NCBI GenBank assembly: GCA_020847545.1
Contig: JADLBV010000043.1
Span: forward strand, 1-54,004
Length of the DNA stretch: 54,004 nucleotides
Source: Phycisphaerales bacterium
Lineage (GTDB): Bacteria > Planctomycetota > Phycisphaerae > Tepidisphaerales > Tepidisphaeraceae
Direction of reading: 5' to 3'
Of this stretch, positions 35,610-46,745 are shown one piece after another. Under the pieces are notes generated by a model. The model ran no database searches. It saw only the letters and a list, made by a program, of their open reading frames with translations, and was not told the origin of the DNA. Position 1 is the first letter of the stretch. Each line of letters opens with the position of its first letter. The position numbers and the translations under genes are program-made.

Positions 35610-36713
35610 TTAAGTGACGTTCAATTTGGGGACCAGCCGCTGGCCACGCGCGGCCTTGATGCCAAGGGCGCGCAAATAGCGTCGGCGCAACAATTCACGA
35701 ACGCGCTCGATTTCGGTTGGCGTGCCGCTTTCAAGCGGAATCCATCCCCCGGCCTTGGTGCGATGGCCACCCCCTTCGCCAAGGTTTCGCACCAGGCGTT
35801 TCATAATGTCGGCCGCCGACAGCTTGGTGGTATTGGTCCGCAACGACAGGACCATGGATCGCCCATTGATGGCCGTCACCAAGGCCCATTGCGCTTTGTC
35901 GAACCGGAGCAAAAAATCCGCGATGATGGCGGGTTTTTCGGGGGTGTCGATTTCGTCGATATGCGACATTAAGGCAAAATCGTAATAGAGCGCATTGTTC
36001 AGCCCGTTGGCATAGGCGATGTAATACGACTGCGGCAAATCGACGTAGCGCATCTTGTACAACTTGCGCGTGTCGGCCTGTAGCGTCAGACTGGAGAGGG
36101 CGACGTTATCCAGCTCTCCCGGTTGCCCGGCGGCGCCGGCCAGGTCCGATTCGATGGCAAACAGCAGCGTCGCCGCCATTTCGCGGGAGATGGGGACTTC
36201 CAGCTCCATGTAATAGGAGAAGATGATCGAGCTGGTGGCGCCGACATCCGAGCGTGTGTCGCAAAAAGCACATTTGGGCGGCCGGCCGCGGCTGCGGTGG
36301 TGGTCGATGACGGCCAATGGCTGCACTTCCGTCGGCAGGGGGTTGTTGGCGAAGGGGGGTTGGGTGTCGAGCAGCAACACCGCGTCAAATTGACTGAAAT
36401 CCAGCGTGTCCCAGGGGACAAATCGTGGGTCGGCCTGTTGGAGAAAGATGGCGTTAAGTCCGCCGCCGATCTTGCCCGTGACTGAAACGCTGAACTTGGC
36501 GTTGGGCAGTTTGAGTGAGAGGAGCGTACACAACGCCAGACACGACGCGATGGCATCCGGATCGGGATGCAGGTGGGTGGCGATCAGGACATTTTTCTTG
36601 CCGGCCAGCGCCTTGAGCAATTGGCGCGCGCGCGGACGATGGCGCGATCGTCGTTCAGCGGCGACGGCCGAGCCTGCTGCGGCGTTGACGCAAGATTCCA
36701 CAAAAGCGGTCAT
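35610..36713 (-). CDS. DHH/DHHA1 phosphoesterase, NrnA-like
   Basis: The 367-residue protein has the DHH metal-binding motifs in order: THLHPDPDAIAS near residue 45, LLDTQPPF and VIDHHRSRG, followed by the DHHA1 substrate motif GEGGGHRTKAGG near 325. NrnA-type enzymes remove 5' nucleotides from very short oligonucleotides and also act on 3'-phosphoadenosine phosphate; this protein probably degrades nanoRNA. The first 30 residues are an Arg-rich extension (RRSRHRPRARQLLK), longer than usual. A TATAAT box lies 9 nt upstream of the ATG. Confidence 0.9.
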   Translation of the reverse strand: MTAFVESCVNAAAGSAVAAERRSRHRPRARQLLKALAGKKNVLIATHLHPDPDAIASCLALCTLLSLKLPNAKFSVSVTGKIGGGLNAIFLQQADPRFVPWDTLDFSQFDAVLLLDTQPPFANNPLPTEVQPLAVIDHHRSRGRPPKCAFCDTRSDVGATSSIIFSYYMELEVPISREMAATLLFAIESDLAGAAGQPGELDNVALSSLTLQADTRKLYKMRYVDLPQSYYIAYANGLNNALYYDFALMSHIDEIDTPEKPAIIADFLLRFDKAQWALVTAINGRSMVLSLRTNTTKLSAADIMKRLVRNLGEGGGHRTKAGGWIPLESGTPTEIERVRELLRRRYLRALGIKAARGQRLVPKLNVT

Positions 36714-36722
36714 GCCGATGGG

Positions 36723-36728
36723 ATTATA
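36723..36728 (-). promoter_or_regulatory. -10 box of the NrnA-like gene, leaderless type
   Basis: Read on the minus strand, a perfect TATAAT ends 9 nt before the ATG at 36713. No Shine-Dalgarno fits in between. Confidence 0.55.
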
Positions 36729-36982
36729 GGGCGCAACGGGGAGAATCGGAATTTCTCATCGAATTCTTGTCGCTTTCATTGGACCAACGCCCAAATTGCG
36801 GCTATGATGGCTCCAGCAACTGTTTGCGTGGATTCATCACGAACTTCCCTCCTTTGGATGCCTTCCTGATCGTTTCTCAAACCCAGTTGTAGCGCACAGA
36901 CCGGCATTGATCGGCAATTCGCCGTGGCCCTTTGGTTTTGGTGCGCACTGTCCACATGGTGGACCACCGAAAGGGTATTATC

Positions 36983-38341
<1,359 letters not shown>

Positions 38342-38428
38342 ACCGATCTCATGCCTGGATCACGACCAAGAGATAATCAGATGCGATAATCGCAGTATTT
38401 CAAGTGAAAAAATTATTTTTGAATTACT

Positions 38429-38442
38429 GGACGGGCGCGTCC
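38429..38442. promoter_or_regulatory. Candidate TetR operator
   Basis: GGACG (38429-38433) and CGTCC (38438-38442) form a perfect 5-bp inverted repeat around GGCG, about 32 nt before the regulator. The arms are short, so this is a weak call. Confidence 0.3.
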
Positions 38443-38474
38443 GTCATGTATATGATTGCCCGTTCATCGCAATG

Positions 38475-39182
38475 ATGCCGCCGCGTAACATGGTGAAAAC
38501 TTCGGTGAAAACCTCGCAGTCGAAAAGCAAGGAGAGATGCCGTCGAGGCCGTCCATGCGACCAGGAACGGCGCGACATGCGCTGTGAGGAAATCCTCGAT
38601 AAGGCGACCGAGGTTTTCGCCGAGCATGGGTATCGCAACACGGATGTGCAATACATCGCAGACCCGCTGGTGATCGGCAAGGCGACCATTTACCGGTATT
38701 TCCCGACCAAGGAACAGCTTTTTCTGGCGGCGGTGGAACGGGGTGTGAGTCTGTTGAATGAGACGATTGGGCGCGCGGTGGACCGCGTGAACGATCCGAT
38801 CGCCAAGATGACCGCGGCAATAAGGGCGTATCTGGAATTTTTTGAAAACCATCCCGACCTGGTGGAGTTGTTCATCCAGGAACGGGCGGAATTCCGTGAC
38901 CGCCCCAAGGCGATTTATTTTGAGCACGGTTGTGACAGCAAGGAAGACTGCAAGAATGAGTGGCGCAGCTCGCTGGTTGGGGCGATTTCCAAAGGGCGGC
39001 TGCGCAAAATTCCACCCGAACGCATCATGGCGGTGACATCGGACCTTCTTTACGGAACGATGTTTACAAACCATTTTGCCGGGCGCGACAAGCCGTTTGA
39101 GGAGCAGGCCAGGGACATTCAGGACATTCTATTTCGGGGAATCTTCAGCGATTCGGAACGACGCAAGGCGAAAAATTCCTAA
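38475..39182 (+). CDS. TetR-family regulator of the RND efflux operon
   Basis: The protein (about 235 residues, with starts possible at 38472, 38475 or 38490) has a TetR DNA-binding region: RCEEILDKATEVFAEHGYRNTDVQYIADPLVIGKATIYRYFPTKEQL, about residues 35-85. The usual AxxAGVSKGTxYxHF turn reads ADPLVIGKATIYRYF, a small departure. The rest is an all-helical ligand and dimer domain. The C-terminal half contains HGCDSKEDCKNEW, a cysteine-bearing loop. It lies 21 nt before the efflux adaptor gene in the same direction, so it is probably the co-transcribed local repressor. A GGACG-GGCG-CGTCC inverted repeat upstream (38429-38442) is a candidate operator. Confidence 0.87.
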   Translation: MPPRNMVKTSVKTSQSKSKERCRRGRPCDQERRDMRCEEILDKATEVFAEHGYRNTDVQYIADPLVIGKATIYRYFPTKEQLFLAAVERGVSLLNETIGRAVDRVNDPIAKMTAAIRAYLEFFENHPDLVELFIQERAEFRDRPKAIYFEHGCDSKEDCKNEWRSSLVGAISKGRLRKIPPERIMAVTSDLLYGTMFTNHFAGRDKPFEEQARDIQDILFRGIFSDSERRKAKNS

Positions 39183-39203
39183 GTACAGCAGCGAGAATAC
39201 CTT

Positions 39204-40325
39204 ATGAACATGGGCAGATGGACAACGATGCCGGCCGCGGCGCTGGCAATGGGTTTGATGGTACTTGGTGGATGCAAGCGTGGCCAGCAGGCGGGGGGCG
39301 CTCCGCCGCAACATCCGCCGGCGATGGTGACGGTGGCCGAAGCGGCGCTGTCGAAAGTCCCCAGCTACATCGATGAGATCGGCAAGACCGCCGCGGTGGA
39401 GTATGTCACCATTCAGCCGCAGGTGACAGGGCAGATACAGAAGATTCATTTTCAGGATGGAGCGGACCTGAAAAAGGGTGATGTGCTGTTCACCATCGAC
39501 CCTCGAACCTATGAGGCGGCATTGGCCGAGGCCAAGGCGAACGTGGCGCAGCAGGAGGCGTCGCAACTGCTGGCCAAGCAGGAGTTTGAGCGGACCAAGA
39601 AACTGATTGAGACCAAGGCGGTGTCGCAGCAGGAATTTGATCAAAAGCAGAGCGCGCTGGCGGTGGCCGATGCGCAGGTCAAGGCGGCCGAGGCGGCCGT
39701 TCGGACGGCCGAGCTGAACCTTGGTTATTGCACGATCACCTCCCCGATTGATGGCCGGGCCGGCCAGCGGATGGTGGATGTGGGGAACATCGTCAACGCG
39801 AACAACGCGGCGTTGCTGGTGGTGCAGCGGCTGGACCCGATCTATGCCGAGTTCACGATCACCGAATCGGACCTGCCGCGCGTGCGGGAATACATGGCAA
39901 AACAGAAACTGGTCGTGCAGGTGTCGGTGCCGGGACAGCCGGGAGATCCGCACACGGGCGAACTGACGTTTTTGGACTCGGCGGTGCAACCGGGGGCGGG
40001 GACGGTGCGTCTGCGGGCGACATTGACCAATACGGACCGATATTTCTGGGCGGGTCAGTTTGTGAATGTCCGGCTGGTGCTGGAGATGAAGGATGCGGTG
40101 CTGGTGCCGATGGAAGCGATCCAGATCGGGCAAAAAGGGCCGTTCGTTTATGTGGTGAAGGATTCCACGGCCGAGATGCGTCTGGTGACCGAAGGACAGC
40201 GGCAGGGGTCATCGATGGAGATCATCAAGGGTGTGGACAAGGGTGATCAGGTGATCACCAGCGGCCAGATGATGGTGGCGCCGGGGGCCAAGGTGCAGGT
40301 TGCACAGGGAGCGGCCCGGTCATGA
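39204..40325 (+). CDS. RND efflux periplasmic adaptor lipoprotein
   Basis: The 373-residue membrane-fusion protein begins with a signal peptide and lipobox LGGC (Cys24). It then has a lipoyl half (YVTIQPQVTGQIQKIHFQDGADLKKGDVLFTID), an alpha-hairpin rich in Ala, Glu and Lys (about 110-165), the second lipoyl half (LGYCTITSPIDGRAGQRMVDVGNIV), a beta-barrel and a membrane-proximal domain. It links the pump in the inner membrane to the outer-membrane channel, like AcrA/MexA. The stop overlaps the pump start (ATGA at 40322-40325), indicating coupled translation. Confidence 0.95.
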   Translation: MNMGRWTTMPAAALAMGLMVLGGCKRGQQAGGAPPQHPPAMVTVAEAALSKVPSYIDEIGKTAAVEYVTIQPQVTGQIQKIHFQDGADLKKGDVLFTIDPRTYEAALAEAKANVAQQEASQLLAKQEFERTKKLIETKAVSQQEFDQKQSALAVADAQVKAAEAAVRTAELNLGYCTITSPIDGRAGQRMVDVGNIVNANNAALLVVQRLDPIYAEFTITESDLPRVREYMAKQKLVVQVSVPGQPGDPHTGELTFLDSAVQPGAGTVRLRATLTNTDRYFWAGQFVNVRLVLEMKDAVLVPMEAIQIGQKGPFVYVVKDSTAEMRLVTEGQRQGSSMEIIKGVDKGDQVITSGQMMVAPGAKVQVAQGAARS

Positions 40326-43300
40326 TCAGCTTATCAGAACCATTCATTCGTCGGCCGGTGATGACCATCATGCTGACGGTTTCGGTGATCCTGTTTGGCG
40401 TGTTGTCCTATTTCGCGCTGCCGGTGAACGATTTGCCGGCGGTGGATTACCCGGTGATTCAGGTCAACGCGGGTTATCCGGGGGCAAGCCCGGAGACCGT
40501 TGCCAGCACGATCGCCACGCCGCTGGAACGGCAGTTCATGCAGATTCCGGGGCTGGAATTGATCACCAGCAAAAGCTCGCAGGGATATTGCAGCCTGACA
40601 TTGCAGTTTGACCTCAACAAGAGCGTGGACGCCGCGGCGACCGATGTGCAGGCGGCGATCAGCCGGGCGACGGGAAACCTGCCGCAGGATCTGCCCAGCC
40701 CACCGACGTTCACCAAGACCAACCCCAACGATCAGCCGATCATGTACATCGCGCTGGTCAGCGACAGCATGACCAAGGGTCAGTTGTACGACCTGGCCTA
40801 TACGCAGGTGGCGCAGCGGATAAGCATCCTCAATGGCGTATCGCGCGTGGATGTGTATGGCAGCAAGAGCGCCATCCGCATTCAGGCCAATCCCTCGGCG
40901 TTGGCGACGCGCGGGTTGACGATGAACGACCTGAGCGCGGCCATTCAGCGCGGCACCAGTTTTCAGGGGGCCGGTCAGTTTGACGGGCCCAACCGCACCT
41001 TTTTGCTGCAACCACAGGGACAGTTGTCCAACGCACAGGCGTACAGCCAGTTGATCATCGCCACGCAGAACGGCTCACCCGTCTATCTCAAGGATGTGGC
41101 GACGGTGGTTGATACTGTTGAAGATGACCGCGTGGACATGCGGTTCTGGGTGCGCGACCGACAGGTTCCCAAGGCCACCGTGGTGCTGGCGGTCTTCCGT
41201 CAGGCGGGTGCCAACGCGGTGGATGTGGCGCAGAGCATCTGGAACATCCGCGAGGAGGTGCAAAGTCAGTTGCCGGCCTCGGTGACGATCATCCCGGTGC
41301 ATGACCGGTCCAAGACCATCGTGAACAGCGTCAATGATGTCCGCGAGACATTGTTGATCGCGTTCATCCTGGTCGTGTTCGTGATTTTCATCTTCCTTGG
41401 GCGGGCAACCGACACGCTGATCCCGACGGTGGCGCTGCCGATGTCGCTGCTGTTGACGTTCGTGGTGATGAATATCCTGGGTTACAGCCTGGACAACCTG
41501 TCGTTGATGGCGTTGACGCTGGCGATCGGGTTCCTGGTGGACGATGCGATCGTCTTTTTGGAAAACGCGGTTCGGCGCATGGAGAAGTTCCATGAAAAGC
41601 CGATTCAGGCCGCCATCAACGGGGCCAAGGAGATCAGTTTCACGATTTTGTCGATGACCTTGTCTCTGGCGGCGGTCTTTTTGCCGCTGGTGTTCATGAG
41701 CGGGATCATCGGGCGAATTTTCCGTGAATTCGCGGTGACAATCATCATCTCGATTCTGGCCAGCGGCATTGTGTCGTTGACGCTGACGCCTTTGATGTGC
41801 GCCCGTCTGCTGGGCCAGCGTGGGGCGGGAACGAAAAAGTCGTTCATCGAGCGGTTCGCCAATGCGATCGAACACAGCGTGCTGAGCATGTACGGGACGA
41901 GCCTGTGGTTTTTCCTCAAGCACCGTTGGATATCGGCGATGATCTGGGTGATCTGCATGTTCGGGACTGTTTACCTGTTCATGAAGGTCCCCAAGGCGTT
42001 TTTGCCGGCCGGCGACTCCTCGTTTGCGATGGGTGTTTTGATCGGACAGGAAGGGTCCAGCCCCGAGGCGATGCGGGATTATCAAACCCGCGCCGAGGCG
42101 GTGTTGCAATCCAACCCATCGGTGGACATGACCTTTACACTGACGGGGATGGGACGGTTTTTGGGGTCCAACCAGGGATTTTTGATCACGTTTTTCAAGG
42201 ATCCATCCAAACGACCTCCTTTGAAGACCATTGATGGCCGGGTGATCGAACATCCCAGCATCGCGGACCTGACCAGCGAACTGGGGACGGAATTGATGAT
42301 CCGTCTACAGGGAGCCATCGGTGTCCTGACGCCGCAACCGGTGCTGGAAATCTCCACCGGAGCTTCCAGCCGAACGGGCGGCAACTTTTCCTATTCCATC
42401 AGCGGCATCGACCCCAACGAGGTTTATGGGGCCGCGGCCAAGTTGCAGGGGATGTTGATGTCGAAGGTGGGGACGATGTTTGCCGGCCCGCCGATCTCGG
42501 ATTTGTATCTGCACACGCCGAATCTGAAGATCAACATTCTGCGGGATCGGGCGCACATGTACGGTGTGTCGGCCAGCGCCATCGAGACGCTGTTGCGCAA
42601 CGCCTACAGCCAGAATTACGTTTATCTGATCAAGAAGACGGATGACCAGTATCAGGTGATTCTGGAGACGCGCCCGGAAGATCGCGGCCAGCCGGCGGAT
42701 CTGTCCAAGTTGTATCTGCGCAGCGACGACGGCCAGCGGTTGGTTCCGTTGACGGCCGTGGCGACCTGGGAACAGACGGTCGGCCCACAGGCGGTCAACC
42801 ACATCAACCAGTTCCCCTCGGTGACGTTCAACTTCAACCTGATGCCCAACATGACCATCGGCGAGGCGACCGATTTTGTGGAACACGCCGCCAAACAGGT
42901 GCTGCCGGTGGGGTTGCGAGGTCAATTTCAGGGCCAGGCGATGACGTTCCGCGAAACGATGTCGTCGTTGACGATCCTGATGATCCTGGCGGTCTTCGTG
43001 ATGTACGTCATCCTGGCGATTTTGTACGAAAGCTATCTGCATCCGCTCACGGTGCTCTCCACGCTGCCCACCGCGATGGTGGGGGGGTTGGCGACGCTGT
43101 TTGTCTATGGTTTCATCACGCAGGGCCATCCGCTGGAGGCGTCTTTGTACGCATTCATCGGGTTGTTCATGCTGATGGGGATCGTGAAGAAAAACGGGAT
43201 CATGATCGTGGACTTCGCGGTGCATCGCGTGGCGCAGGGAGAGACGGCCGAGCGCGCGATTCACGATGCGAGCATGGACCGGTTCCGTCCGATTCTGATG

Positions 43301-43585
43301 ACGACTCTGGCGGCCATCATGGGCGCGGTGCCGATCGCGCTGGGTTGGGGCGCCGATGGTGAAAGCCGCCGGCCCTTGGGATTGGTCATTGTCGGCGGCT
43401 TGATCGTCAGCCAGTTGATCACGCTGTATGTGACGCCGGTGATCTATCTCTATTCGGAATTGTTCCAGGAATGGGTGCTTGAGAAGTTCCGGTTCCTGCG
43501 CAATCCCGAAGAGGAGATTCTGGCGGCCGAAGGCCGGATGACACAGGCATTGGCTGCGGATTCAAACGGCAACGGCGATCATTAA
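40322..43585 (+). CDS. RND multidrug efflux pump (HAE1 family, AcrB-like)
   Basis: The 1087-residue inner-membrane transporter has the two-fold RND layout: 12 transmembrane helices and two large periplasmic loops. The proton-relay pair Asp407-Asp408 (GFLVDDAIVFLENAVRRME) sits at the AcrB numbering, and the partner Lys is in MGIVKKNGIMIVD (956-957). The N-terminus FIRRPVMTIMLTVSVILFG is typical of the family. HAE1 pumps expel hydrophobic compounds and antibiotics using the proton gradient. It forms a complete tripartite system with the flanking adaptor and channel under the TetR regulator. The last 30 residues are acidic and polar (NPEEEILAAEGRMTQ). Confidence 0.97.
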   Translation: MISLSEPFIRRPVMTIMLTVSVILFGVLSYFALPVNDLPAVDYPVIQVNAGYPGASPETVASTIATPLERQFMQIPGLELITSKSSQGYCSLTLQFDLNKSVDAAATDVQAAISRATGNLPQDLPSPPTFTKTNPNDQPIMYIALVSDSMTKGQLYDLAYTQVAQRISILNGVSRVDVYGSKSAIRIQANPSALATRGLTMNDLSAAIQRGTSFQGAGQFDGPNRTFLLQPQGQLSNAQAYSQLIIATQNGSPVYLKDVATVVDTVEDDRVDMRFWVRDRQVPKATVVLAVFRQAGANAVDVAQSIWNIREEVQSQLPASVTIIPVHDRSKTIVNSVNDVRETLLIAFILVVFVIFIFLGRATDTLIPTVALPMSLLLTFVVMNILGYSLDNLSLMALTLAIGFLVDDAIVFLENAVRRMEKFHEKPIQAAINGAKEISFTILSMTLSLAAVFLPLVFMSGIIGRIFREFAVTIIISILASGIVSLTLTPLMCARLLGQRGAGTKKSFIERFANAIEHSVLSMYGTSLWFFLKHRWISAMIWVICMFGTVYLFMKVPKAFLPAGDSSFAMGVLIGQEGSSPEAMRDYQTRAEAVLQSNPSVDMTFTLTGMGRFLGSNQGFLITFFKDPSKRPPLKTIDGRVIEHPSIADLTSELGTELMIRLQGAIGVLTPQPVLEISTGASSRTGGNFSYSISGIDPNEVYGAAAKLQGMLMSKVGTMFAGPPISDLYLHTPNLKINILRDRAHMYGVSASAIETLLRNAYSQNYVYLIKKTDDQYQVILETRPEDRGQPADLSKLYLRSDDGQRLVPLTAVATWEQTVGPQAVNHINQFPSVTFNFNLMPNMTIGEATDFVEHAAKQVLPVGLRGQFQGQAMTFRETMSSLTILMILAVFVMYVILAILYESYLHPLTVLSTLPTAMVGGLATLFVYGFITQGHPLEASLYAFIGLFMLMGIVKKNGIMIVDFAVHRVAQGETAERAIHDASMDRFRPILMTTLAAIMGAVPIALGWGADGESRRPLGLVIVGGLIVSQLITLYVTPVIYLYSELFQEWVLEKFRFLRNPEEEILAAEGRMTQALAADSNGNGDH

Positions 43586-43606
43586 ATTATTTTTGTGTGA
43601 AAAAAT

Positions 43607-45070
43607 ATGAGTGACGTGGGAAGGAAGACATCGCGTGGCAGCCGTTGGATGACGGCATTGCTGGGTGTTGGATTGCTGGCGGGCGGATGCGCCGTTGGGC
43701 CGGATTATCAGGCCCCCAAGTCCACCGTGGGTGAAGGATGGGGTGAATTGGGGCCAAGCGGCACGGCCGATGGGCCGGCAACCCGTCCCAGCGCCCAGCC
43801 GTTGCCGGTGCGATGGTGGAGGATGTTTAACGATCCGACGTTGAATGATCTGATCGAGCGGTCGGCGCGGTCGAATCTGGATTTGCAACGGGCGACGGCG
43901 CGGATTCGCGAGGCGCGGGCGGCGCACGATGTCGCCGAAGCGGACATTTTCCCCAATGTTGATGTCAACGGATCGTACAACCGATCGAGGAATCGCTTCG
44001 CCCCCGGCGGCGGCAATGATGCGCATGATCAATACAAGGCGGGGTTTGACGCCTCGTGGGAGATCGATGTCTTTGGCGGTGTGCGTCGTGGTGTGGAGGC
44101 GGCCAACGCCGACATCGCCGCCGCGGTGGAGGACCGGCGGGATGTGCTGGTGAGCCTGATGGCCGAGGTGGCGCGCAACTACATCGAACTGCGAAGTTAT
44201 CAACGCCGGATCGACATCGCGCGCGAAAACCTCTCCGCCCAGCAGAAGACGCTGGATTTGACAAAAAACATGCTGGCCGCCGGCGTGGTGACCGATCTGG
44301 ATGTGGCGCGGGCCGAGGCGCAGGTCGCGACCACGGCATCGCAGATTCCGCTGCTGCAATCCGCCGCTCGGCAATCGATCCACACGCTGGGTGTGCTGCT
44401 GGGGGCCGATCCGATGGCGTTGGTGCCGGAGTTGTCGCAGTCGTTGCCGATTCCGAAGACTCCGCCGGAGGTTCCGGTGGGGATTCCATCACAAATTCTG
44501 TTGCGCCGGCCGGATCTGCGCCGGGCCGAGGCACAACTGCACGCGGCCACCGCGCGCATCGGCGTGGCGACGGCCGACCTGTTTCCCCGTTTTTCGCTGA
44601 CCGGCTCATTGGGCCTGCAAAGCAGCAAATTCAGCTCGTTGGGGGATTGGGACAGCCGATATTGGTCGATCGGACCGAGCGTTGCCTGGCCCATTTTTGA
44701 CGCAGGTCGGATCGCCGCCAACATCAACGTTCAAAACGCCAAGCAGGAGCAGGCGCTGTTGCTCTATCAACAGACCGTGTTGGATGCATTGCGGGATGTG
44801 GAGGATGCCTTGGTGGCGTATGCCAAGGAGGAAACCCGTCGTCGCATCTTGGCCAAGGCGGCCGATGCCAATCGTCGTGCCGTCGATCTGGCCAATCAGC
44901 TTTACGAGGCGGGCCGGACGGATTTCCTCAGCGTCCTGCAGGCGCAGCGGGATCTATTTGCCTCGCAGGATGCCCTGGTGCAAAGCGACAGCGCGGTGGC
45001 GACCAATCTGGTGGCGTTGTACAAGTCGCTGGGGGGCGGCTGGGAAGCACCGGTGGAAGAAACACACTGA
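43607..45070 (+). CDS. NodT-family outer-membrane efflux lipoprotein
   Basis: The 487-residue protein has a signal peptide with lipobox AGGC (Cys28), followed by AVGPDYQAP, the usual start of NodT/OprM channels. Two TolC-type repeats follow (about 80-270 and 290-480), with LIERSARSNLDLQRATARIREARA, RRPDLRRAEAQLHAATARIGVATADLFPRFSLTGSLGL and FLSVLQAQRDLFASQDALVQS. Three copies would form the outer-membrane tunnel for the RND pump. It is the last gene of the operon, 21 nt after the pump, and its stop converges on the SDR gene 22 nt away. No ribosome site is evident. Confidence 0.95.
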   Translation: MSDVGRKTSRGSRWMTALLGVGLLAGGCAVGPDYQAPKSTVGEGWGELGPSGTADGPATRPSAQPLPVRWWRMFNDPTLNDLIERSARSNLDLQRATARIREARAAHDVAEADIFPNVDVNGSYNRSRNRFAPGGGNDAHDQYKAGFDASWEIDVFGGVRRGVEAANADIAAAVEDRRDVLVSLMAEVARNYIELRSYQRRIDIARENLSAQQKTLDLTKNMLAAGVVTDLDVARAEAQVATTASQIPLLQSAARQSIHTLGVLLGADPMALVPELSQSLPIPKTPPEVPVGIPSQILLRRPDLRRAEAQLHAATARIGVATADLFPRFSLTGSLGLQSSKFSSLGDWDSRYWSIGPSVAWPIFDAGRIAANINVQNAKQEQALLLYQQTVLDALRDVEDALVAYAKEETRRRILAKAADANRRAVDLANQLYEAGRTDFLSVLQAQRDLFASQDALVQSDSAVATNLVALYKSLGGGWEAPVEETH

Positions 45071-45091
45071 TTCCTACCGAATTTGGTCCAA

Positions 45092-45844
45092 TCAAAACGT
45101 GATCGTCAATCCACCATCCACCACCAGTGTGTGGCCGGTGATGTAGGTGCATTGATCGCCACAGAGGAAATAAATGGCGTTGGCGATTTCGGCCGGGTCG
45201 GCCGCGCGGGCGAGGGGAATCTTGCGCCGGCGAACATACCATTCCTGAAAATCGGGCGTGGTCGTCTCATCGACGCCGTTGACGTTGCTCATGGCGGTGT
45301 GGGTGCAGCCGGGGGCGATGCAATTGACCAGAATCCCATATTCGGCCAAATCCACGGCCAATGACCGCGTCCAGGCGGCGATGGCCCCCTTGCTGGCGGC
45401 GTAGGCGCCCGTCACGGCCTCGGCGGCGAGCGCCTGCGTCGAGGCGACATTGACGATTCGGCCGTAGCGTCGGTCAACCATGGCCGGAACAACCAGCTTG
45501 GCGAGCAAATACATCGCCTCAACATTGATCGCCTGTGTCTTTCGCCAATGGTCAAGTGTGCTGTCGAGATGTCTTTCGTAATAGCTCATGCCGGCGTTGT
45601 TGACCAATATGTCGATGCGGCTGTGGCTTTGCAGGGTCTGGGCGATGATCCGTTCCAAATTTGCGTGATCGGTGACATCGCACGGCGCGGATTGGATTTG
45701 TTTGTTTTCACCCGCCAGTCTCCGCAACGCGGCCTCATCGCGGTCAATCGCCACGACGATTGCACCCTCATTGGCCAATCGCAGCGCGGTGGCTCGTCCG
45801 ATTCCCGACGCCGAACCGGTCACGATGGCAATTTGTCCGTTCAT
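45092..45844 (-). CDS. Short-chain dehydrogenase/reductase (SDR)
   Basis: The 250-residue classical SDR carries the cofactor motif TGSASGIG (9-16), NNAG, the active-site YAASK and the C-terminal YITGHTLVVDGG. Asp in VVAIDRDEA at the end of beta2 predicts NAD(H) preference. GGGAG 5 nt before ATG 45844 decides the start; the longer frame from 45964 overlaps the divergent gene. It is paired head-to-head with an SMP-30-type lactonase, which suggests oxidation of a sugar to its lactone followed by ring opening. The specific sugar is not known. Confidence 0.92.
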   Translation of the reverse strand: MNGQIAIVTGSASGIGRATALRLANEGAIVVAIDRDEAALRRLAGENKQIQSAPCDVTDHANLERIIAQTLQSHSRIDILVNNAGMSYYERHLDSTLDHWRKTQAINVEAMYLLAKLVVPAMVDRRYGRIVNVASTQALAAEAVTGAYAASKGAIAAWTRSLAVDLAEYGILVNCIAPGCTHTAMSNVNGVDETTTPDFQEWYVRRRKIPLARAADPAEIANAIYFLCGDQCTYITGHTLVVDGGLTITF

Positions 45845-45896
45845 GGTTACTCCCGCGAGCGATGACTGTAAGATATCCCAATTCACAGGAGATGCC

Positions 45897-46745
45897 ATGC
45901 GAGCGACACCCGACATCGTCACCCTGATCGGCGATCGACTGGACCACCCCGAATGTCTCTGCATCGGTCCCGATGGGACGATCTACGCCGGCGGCGAAGC
46001 CGGTCAGATTTATCGCATCGACGCCAAGGGGCAGCGCCAAATCGCCAGCACGGATGGCTTTGTGCTGGGCATCGCCCTCGACGGCCACGGCCGGATTCAT
46101 GCCTGCGACATGATCCACCGTGCCATCTTTGTCATCGACCCAGATGGAGGTGTGCATCAACGATCCACCGGCACGCCTGAACATCCCTTTATGGTCCCCA
46201 ATTACGCCGTTTTTGACCGGGCCGGCCGGTTGTTTGTCTCCGATTCAGGCGACTACTGGACCAAACCGGGCACAGGACGGATTTTTGTCATCGAGCCGGA
46301 TGGGCGCACGAGACTTTTCCATCGCGGCCCGTTTGATTTCGCCAATGGCCTGGCGATTGATCCCACCGGCCAATGGCTTTATGTCGTCCAATCCACCACG
46401 CCCAACATCTGCCGGATACCACTTGCCCGCCCGGATGGTCCCATCGAAATTACCCATCGACTGCAAGTTGGAGTTGTCCCCGACGGTCTGGCCTTCAGTG
46501 AAGATGGTTTGCTGCTCATCAGTTGTTACAAGCCCGATGCGGTGTTGCTCGCCGGCATGGATGGAAAGATCGAGCCGTATCTCGAAGACCCCACCGGTGA
46601 ACTGCTCAGTCGTCCCACCAACGTGGCGCTCTTTGACGGACATTTGTACATCGCCAACCTCGGCGGATGGCAGATCGCCCGTGCGGCTACTCAACTGCGG
46701 CCCAAACCCCTGTATTTTCCGGATAATCTGACTTTACAGCTCTGA
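45897..46745 (+). CDS. SMP-30/gluconolactonase-family protein
   Basis: The 282-residue six-bladed beta-propeller shows the SMP-30 pattern: HPECLCIGPDGTIYAGGEAGQIYRI (with the metal-ligand Glu), NYAVFDRAGRLFVSDSGDY, DFANGLAIDPTGQWLYVVQS (metal-ligand Asn) and VPDGLAFSEDG (metal-ligand Asp). Such enzymes hydrolyse sugar lactones. AGGAG lies 5 nt before ATG 45897, so the longer frame from 45672 is not used. The gene is divergent from the SDR, with 52 nt between starts; a shared control region there is likely. Its 3' end overlaps the enolase-superfamily gene by 12 nt in convergent orientation. Confidence 0.9.
   Translation: MRATPDIVTLIGDRLDHPECLCIGPDGTIYAGGEAGQIYRIDAKGQRQIASTDGFVLGIALDGHGRIHACDMIHRAIFVIDPDGGVHQRSTGTPEHPFMVPNYAVFDRAGRLFVSDSGDYWTKPGTGRIFVIEPDGRTRLFHRGPFDFANGLAIDPTGQWLYVVQSTTPNICRIPLARPDGPIEITHRLQVGVVPDGLAFSEDGLLLISCYKPDAVLLAGMDGKIEPYLEDPTGELLSRPTNVALFDGHLYIANLGGWQIARAATQLRPKPLYFPDNLTLQL

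Noticed and set aside
41075-43264. Two long minus-strand frames (392 and 319 codons)
   Set aside because: They mirror the RND pump gene and consist mostly of His, Arg, Gln and Asp; no domain is visible.
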